A DNA stretch of 64,000 bases from Herbidospora sakaeratensis (GTDB lineage: Bacteria; Actinomycetota; Actinomycetes; Streptosporangiales; Streptosporangiaceae): NCBI RefSeq assembly GCF_001570525.1, contig NZ_BBXC01000016.1, positions 1 to 64,000 on the forward strand, given 5' to 3'. The notes below the pieces were generated by a model, which was not told where the DNA came from, made no database searches, and saw only the letters and a program-made list of their open reading frames with translations. Within the stretch, counting starts at the first letter, position 1; each line of letters opens with the position of its first letter. The position numbers were made by a program, and so were the translations under genes. Of this stretch, positions 61,352 to 64,000 are shown in pieces.

Positions 61352-61488
61352 TTCCCGCCCCGCCCGCGGACAGCAGGGACCACCAGATCCACCCGACGGC
61401 CCACGACCCTGGGCAGCGGGCGCGCGATCGGCACGATCCCCACCAGCACGAGACCGACGGCGATGAGCAGGAAAGCGTAGTGCCGCAT
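61348..61488 (-). CDS. Small membrane peptide, 46 residues
   Basis: ATG 61488 with AGAAGGGG upstream. Reads MRHYAFLLIAVGLVLVGIVP, then an Arg/Val-rich tail ending RGRGGK. One N-terminal membrane helix. Overlaps the next small gene by 4 bases. First gene of the ABC operon; the preceding terminator isolates it from upstream transcription. Confidence 0.55.
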   Translation of the reverse strand: MRHYAFLLIAVGLVLVGIVPIARPLPRVVGRRVDLVVPAVRGRGGK

Positions 61489-61533
61489 ACGATGTCGCAC
61501 CCCTTCTCGCGGACCGTGTCATGAGAATGCACG

Positions 61534-61569
61534 AAAGGGCCGCTCCGCGTGCACACGGAGCGGCCCTTT
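61534..61569. terminator. Strong bidirectional terminator
   Basis: A perfect 14-bp stem AAAGGGCCGCTCCG (61534-61547) with 61556-61569, loop of 8, A-tract on one side and T-tract on the other. Terminates the small membrane gene at 61581 on the minus strand, just before the ABC operon. Confidence 0.8.
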
Positions 61570-61579
61570 ACAAAGTCAG
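61566..61579 (+). other. Copy 5 of the motif (CTTTACAAAGTCAG)
   Basis: One mismatch to CTTTACAAAGTAAG. It overlaps the last four bases of the terminator stem and ends directly before the stop codon of the small membrane gene. Confidence 0.35.
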
Positions 61580-61580
61580 G

Positions 61581-61748
61581 TCACTTCCTGAGACTCCACG
61601 TGGTGCCGTATCCGCCCAGGTGCAGGGCCAGGAACACGGCGCCGGCGATGGTCAGCGTGGTCACGGTCAGGACCGCGCCGACGGCGTAGCCGCCGATCGC
61701 GAAGACGAGGGCGACGAGGAACAGGACAGCGGCGAGCAGAGCGAACAT
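61581..61748 (-). CDS. Small hydrophobic membrane protein, 55 residues
   Basis: ATG 61748 with GGAGG 6-8 bases upstream. Reads MFALLAAVLFLVALVFAIGG, YAVGAVLTVTTLTIAGAVFL, then ALHLGGYGTTWSLRK: two membrane helices with a short basic end. Common type of small actinobacterial membrane protein; function unknown. Monocistronic, between a hairpin-containing leader and a strong terminator. Confidence 0.65.
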   Translation of the reverse strand: MFALLAAVLFLVALVFAIGGYAVGAVLTVTTLTIAGAVFLALHLGGYGTTWSLRK

Positions 61749-61769
61749 CCGGACCTCCGGGGGCGTGGG

Positions 61770-61801
61770 GTGTTACATAGCGGATTTCCGCCGGGTAACA
61801 C
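61770..61801. promoter_or_regulatory. Nested inverted repeat upstream of the small membrane gene
   Basis: GTGTTAC (61770-61776) pairs with GTAACAC (61795-61801), and inside it GCGGA pairs with TCCGC. It lies 22-53 bases upstream of the ATG. It could be a repressor site over the promoter or an RNA hairpin in the leader. Confidence 0.4.
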
Positions 61802-61880
61802 CCGGAATCTCCCCGTGGGGATACGGTGGGCGAACGAACCACTACCCGCGCCTGACCGGCCGGTCAGTTCGCCCCCCGGC

Positions 61881-64000
61881 TCACGTCAGCGACGAGTAGG
61901 CCACCACCCCGCGCCGCATGGCGTCGATCGCCTTCGTCGAGGTCTCGCGCACCTTGCTGCCCTTGGGCGCGGCGTCGCGCAGCTGGCCCAGCAGGTCGAG
62001 CAGCTGCTTGATCCACCGGACGAAGTCGCCCGCCGCCAGGTCGTTGTCGGTCAGCACCGCGTCGAGGGTGTGGCCCTTGGCCCAGCGCCAGGCCGCCCAC
62101 GCGAAGCTCATGTCGGGCTCGCGGGTGAACGACAGGTCGTGGTCCTGTTCGACGGCCTCCAGGTCGGCCCACAACTTCACCATCGAGGCCAGGGCCTCTT
62201 TGGCCGCCCCGGCCGGCACGCGGGGGCTGCGGTTGTCGTCGGTCTGGCGCGATTCGTACACCAGGGACGAGACGCAGGCGGCCAGTTCGGCGGCGTCGAG
62301 CTTCTCCCAGATGCCGCCGCGCAGGCACTCGGCGGTCAGCAGGTCGAGCTCGGTGTAGAGCTTGGCGAGGCGGCGGCCCTCGTCGGTGACGGTCTCGCCG
62401 TCGAGATAGCCGAGCTCGTCGAGGATGCCGCAGACCCGGTCGAAGGTGCGGGCGATGACGTGGGAGCGGCCCTCGACGCGGCGGCGCAGGCCCTCGGTCT
62501 CGCGCAGCAGCTTGTAGTAGCGCTCGGCCCAGCGGGCGTGGTCTTCGCGTTCGTCGCAACCGTGGCAGGGGTGCTGGCGCAGCTCGCGGCGCAGTCGCAG
62601 GATCTCGTCGTCTTCGGCCGCGTGGTCGCGGGCCCGCACCGGCTTGCCGAGGTCGACGTCGCCGAGCTTGGCGTGCATGGTGGCGACCAGGTTGGCCCGC
62701 TCCTTGGGGCTGCGGGCGTTGAAGTTGCGCGGCACCCGGATGTGCTCGACCGGCTCGACCGGCACCGGGAAGTCGGCCGGGGTGAGCTTCTTGACCTGCT
62801 TGCCGACGGTCAGGACCAGCAGCGACGGGCCCTCGCCGCGCACGCTGACGCCCGGGTCGAGCACGACGGCCAGCCCGGCCCGCCGCCCGCCCGGGACGCG
62901 GATGACGTCGCCGACCTTCAGCACCTCGAGGCTCTGCACCGCCTGGGCCCGCCGGGCCGCGCCGCGCTGCTTGGACAACTCGGCCTCGCGGTCGGACAGC
63001 CCCCGGCGCAACGCGGCGTATTCGGGGAAGTCGCCCAGGTGGCAGGTCATCGCCTCTTTGTAGCCCTGCAGCGCGTCTTCGTGCTTGCGCAGCTGGCGGG
63101 CCAGCCCGACGACCGCGCGGTCGGCCTGGAACTGGGCGAAGGAGTCTTCGAGCAGGGCCCGGGCCCGCTCGCGGCCGACCTGGCCCACCAGGTTCACGGC
63201 CATGTTGTAGGAGGGCCGGAAACTCGACCGCAGCGGGTAGGTGCGGGTGCTGGCCAGGCCCGCGACGCCGATCGGGTCCATGCCCGGCTGGTAGACGACC
63301 ACCGCGTGGCCCTCGACGTCGATGCCGCGGCGGCCGGCCCGGCCGGTGAGCTGGGTGTACTCGCCCGGGGTCAGGTCGGCGTGGGTCTCGCCGTTCCACT
63401 TGTCGAGCTTCTCGATGACGACCGAGCGGGCCGGCATGTTGATGCCCAGCGCCAGGGTCTCGGTCGCGAAGACGGCCTTGACCAGGCCCTTGGTGAACAG
63501 CTCCTCGACGACCTCCTTGAAGGCCGGCAGCATGCCCGCGTGGTGGGCGGCCAGGCCGCGCTCCAGGCAGTCGCGGAAGTCGAGGTAACCCAGCACCGCC
63601 AGGTCTTCGTCGGGCAGGTGGGCGGTGCGCTCGTCGACCAGCTGCCGGATCTCGTGGCGCTCTTCGTCGGTGGTGAGCCGCAGGCCGGCGTAGAGGCACT
63701 GCTTGACGGCGGCGTCGCAACCCGCGCGGGAGAAGATGAACGTGATCGCGGGCAGCAGGCCCTCGGCGTCGAGGCGCTCGATGACCTGGGCGCGGTCGTG
63801 GGGCGTGCGCCGGGGGCGGTTGTAGCCGCGTTTGCCGCGCACCTGGTTGAGGCGCTGCTCGTCGCGGGAGATGCGCATCAGGTTGGCGTTGATGCGGGTC
63901 GCGCCGTCTTCGTTGGCGAACAGGTCGAAGAGGCGGTTGCCGACCAGCATGTGCTGCCACAGAGGCACCGGCCGGTGCTCGTCGACGATCACCGTCGTGT
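61881..64000 (-). CDS. helY: HelY-like Ski2/Mtr4-type RNA helicase, partial (5' end beyond right edge)
   Basis: Visible: about 706 C-terminal residues. Helicase motifs IV-VI are present: AITFIFSRAGCDAAVKQCLY, AHHAGMLPAFKEVVEELFTK, LVKAVFATETLALGINMPAR and YTQLTGRAGRRGIDVEG. Then comes the Mtr4-like stalk with SFRPSYNMAVNLVG and a DSHCT domain at the end (TELDLLTAECLRGGIWEKLD, MRRGVVAYSSL). HPCHGCDEREDHARW is the conserved Cys pair. Motifs I-III lie outside the window. Predicted ATP-dependent 3'-5' RNA helicase. Confidence 0.93.
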   Translation of the reverse strand, partial: TTVIVDEHRPVPLWQHMLVGNRLFDLFANEDGATRINANLMRISRDEQRLNQVRGKRGYNRPRRTPHDRAQVIERLDAEGLLPAITFIFSRAGCDAAVKQCLYAGLRLTTDEERHEIRQLVDERTAHLPDEDLAVLGYLDFRDCLERGLAAHHAGMLPAFKEVVEELFTKGLVKAVFATETLALGINMPARSVVIEKLDKWNGETHADLTPGEYTQLTGRAGRRGIDVEGHAVVVYQPGMDPIGVAGLASTRTYPLRSSFRPSYNMAVNLVGQVGRERARALLEDSFAQFQADRAVVGLARQLRKHEDALQGYKEAMTCHLGDFPEYAALRRGLSDREAELSKQRGAARRAQAVQSLEVLKVGDVIRVPGGRRAGLAVVLDPGVSVRGEGPSLLVLTVGKQVKKLTPADFPVPVEPVEHIRVPRNFNARSPKERANLVATMHAKLGDVDLGKPVRARDHAAEDDEILRLRRELRQHPCHGCDEREDHARWAERYYKLLRETEGLRRRVEGRSHVIARTFDRVCGILDELGYLDGETVTDEGRRLAKLYTELDLLTAECLRGGIWEKLDAAELAACVSSLVYESRQTDDNRSPRVPAGAAKEALASMVKLWADLEAVEQDHDLSFTREPDMSFAWAAWRWAKGHTLDAVLTDNDLAAGDFVRWIKQLLDLLGQLRDAAPKGSKVRETSTKAIDAMRRGVVAYSSLT

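Noticed and set aside
1-64000. CRISPR arrays, rRNA genes, insertion-sequence transposases
   Set aside because: No regularly spaced direct repeats, no rRNA signatures and no DDE or HUH transposase motifs were seen.

Overview
The window is high-GC actinobacterial DNA. It carries rbpA with a SigR-type promoter, a HelD-type helicase, a HelY helicase, separate lnt and polyprenol-phosphate mannosyltransferase genes, many GTG starts, several apparently leaderless mRNAs and strong C/G third-position bias. The repertoire (CU044_5270-type protein beside an ECF sigma factor, TipAS-type MerR regulator, trypsin/STAND conflict gene) fits Streptosporangiales (Streptosporangium/Nonomuraea-like). That placement is inference. 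No tRNA, rRNA, CRISPR array, insertion sequence or replication origin was recognised.

Layout. 1-2173: an SRPBCC gene cut by the left edge, a DUF3224 gene, about 1 kb of non-coding mosaic DNA (an inverted pair of about 100-bp repeats enclosing decayed fragments of a DUF58 gene and of the L7/L12-like gene), then the L7/L12-like membrane protein gene. 2200-11350 looks like an accessory island with less extreme base composition. It holds (a) a candidate RiPP-like locus: a divergent prolyl-4-hydroxylase-like 2OG-Fe(II) oxygenase, a DUF6065 gene, a 36-residue acidic peptide ending in six prolines and VPTR, an intercistronic hairpin, and a clavaminate-synthase/arginine-hydroxylase-like oxygenase; and (b) directly downstream, a trypco2 gene plus a 1,501-codon trypsin-TIR-STAND-WD40 protein, a predicted biological-conflict system. 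A GNAT gene, a gene remnant, a cupin and a tyrosine recombinase follow. No att sites were found.

12.4-33.6 kb: mostly regulators beside metabolic or efflux genes. These are a TipAS-type MerR regulator, HAD hydrolase, DUF4037, GNAT, purB, an RND exporter divergent from a MarR regulator with an SDR, a PPOX protein, aldo/keto reductase, alpha/beta hydrolase, WYL and DeoR regulators, an MFS and a TSUP transporter, a DUF2268 protease with a MerR-type promoter matching that of the MerR gene, and an acyl-CoA dehydrogenase-thioesterase-alcohol dehydrogenase operon next to its TetR regulator with matched operators.

33.7-48 kb: a MoxR-DUF58-VWA cluster, fused secDF with a small exported protein, two methyltransferases, and a housekeeping block (GDPD, Atg22-like MFS, rbpA, CU044_5270/ECF sigma pair, fxsA, ppm, lnt). 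48-64 kb: a 553-bp gap with a perfect 46-bp palindrome, helD, a ROK/GH4/BadF-type kinase sugar operon, Lrp, M24 peptidase, PP2C phosphatase, 5'-3' exonuclease, RNB nuclease, an ABC exporter preceded by two overlapping small membrane-peptide genes, another small membrane protein, and helY running off the right edge. A 14-mer close to CTTTACAAAGTAAG occurs five times between 23 and 61.6 kb, always in the same orientation, twice inside genes.
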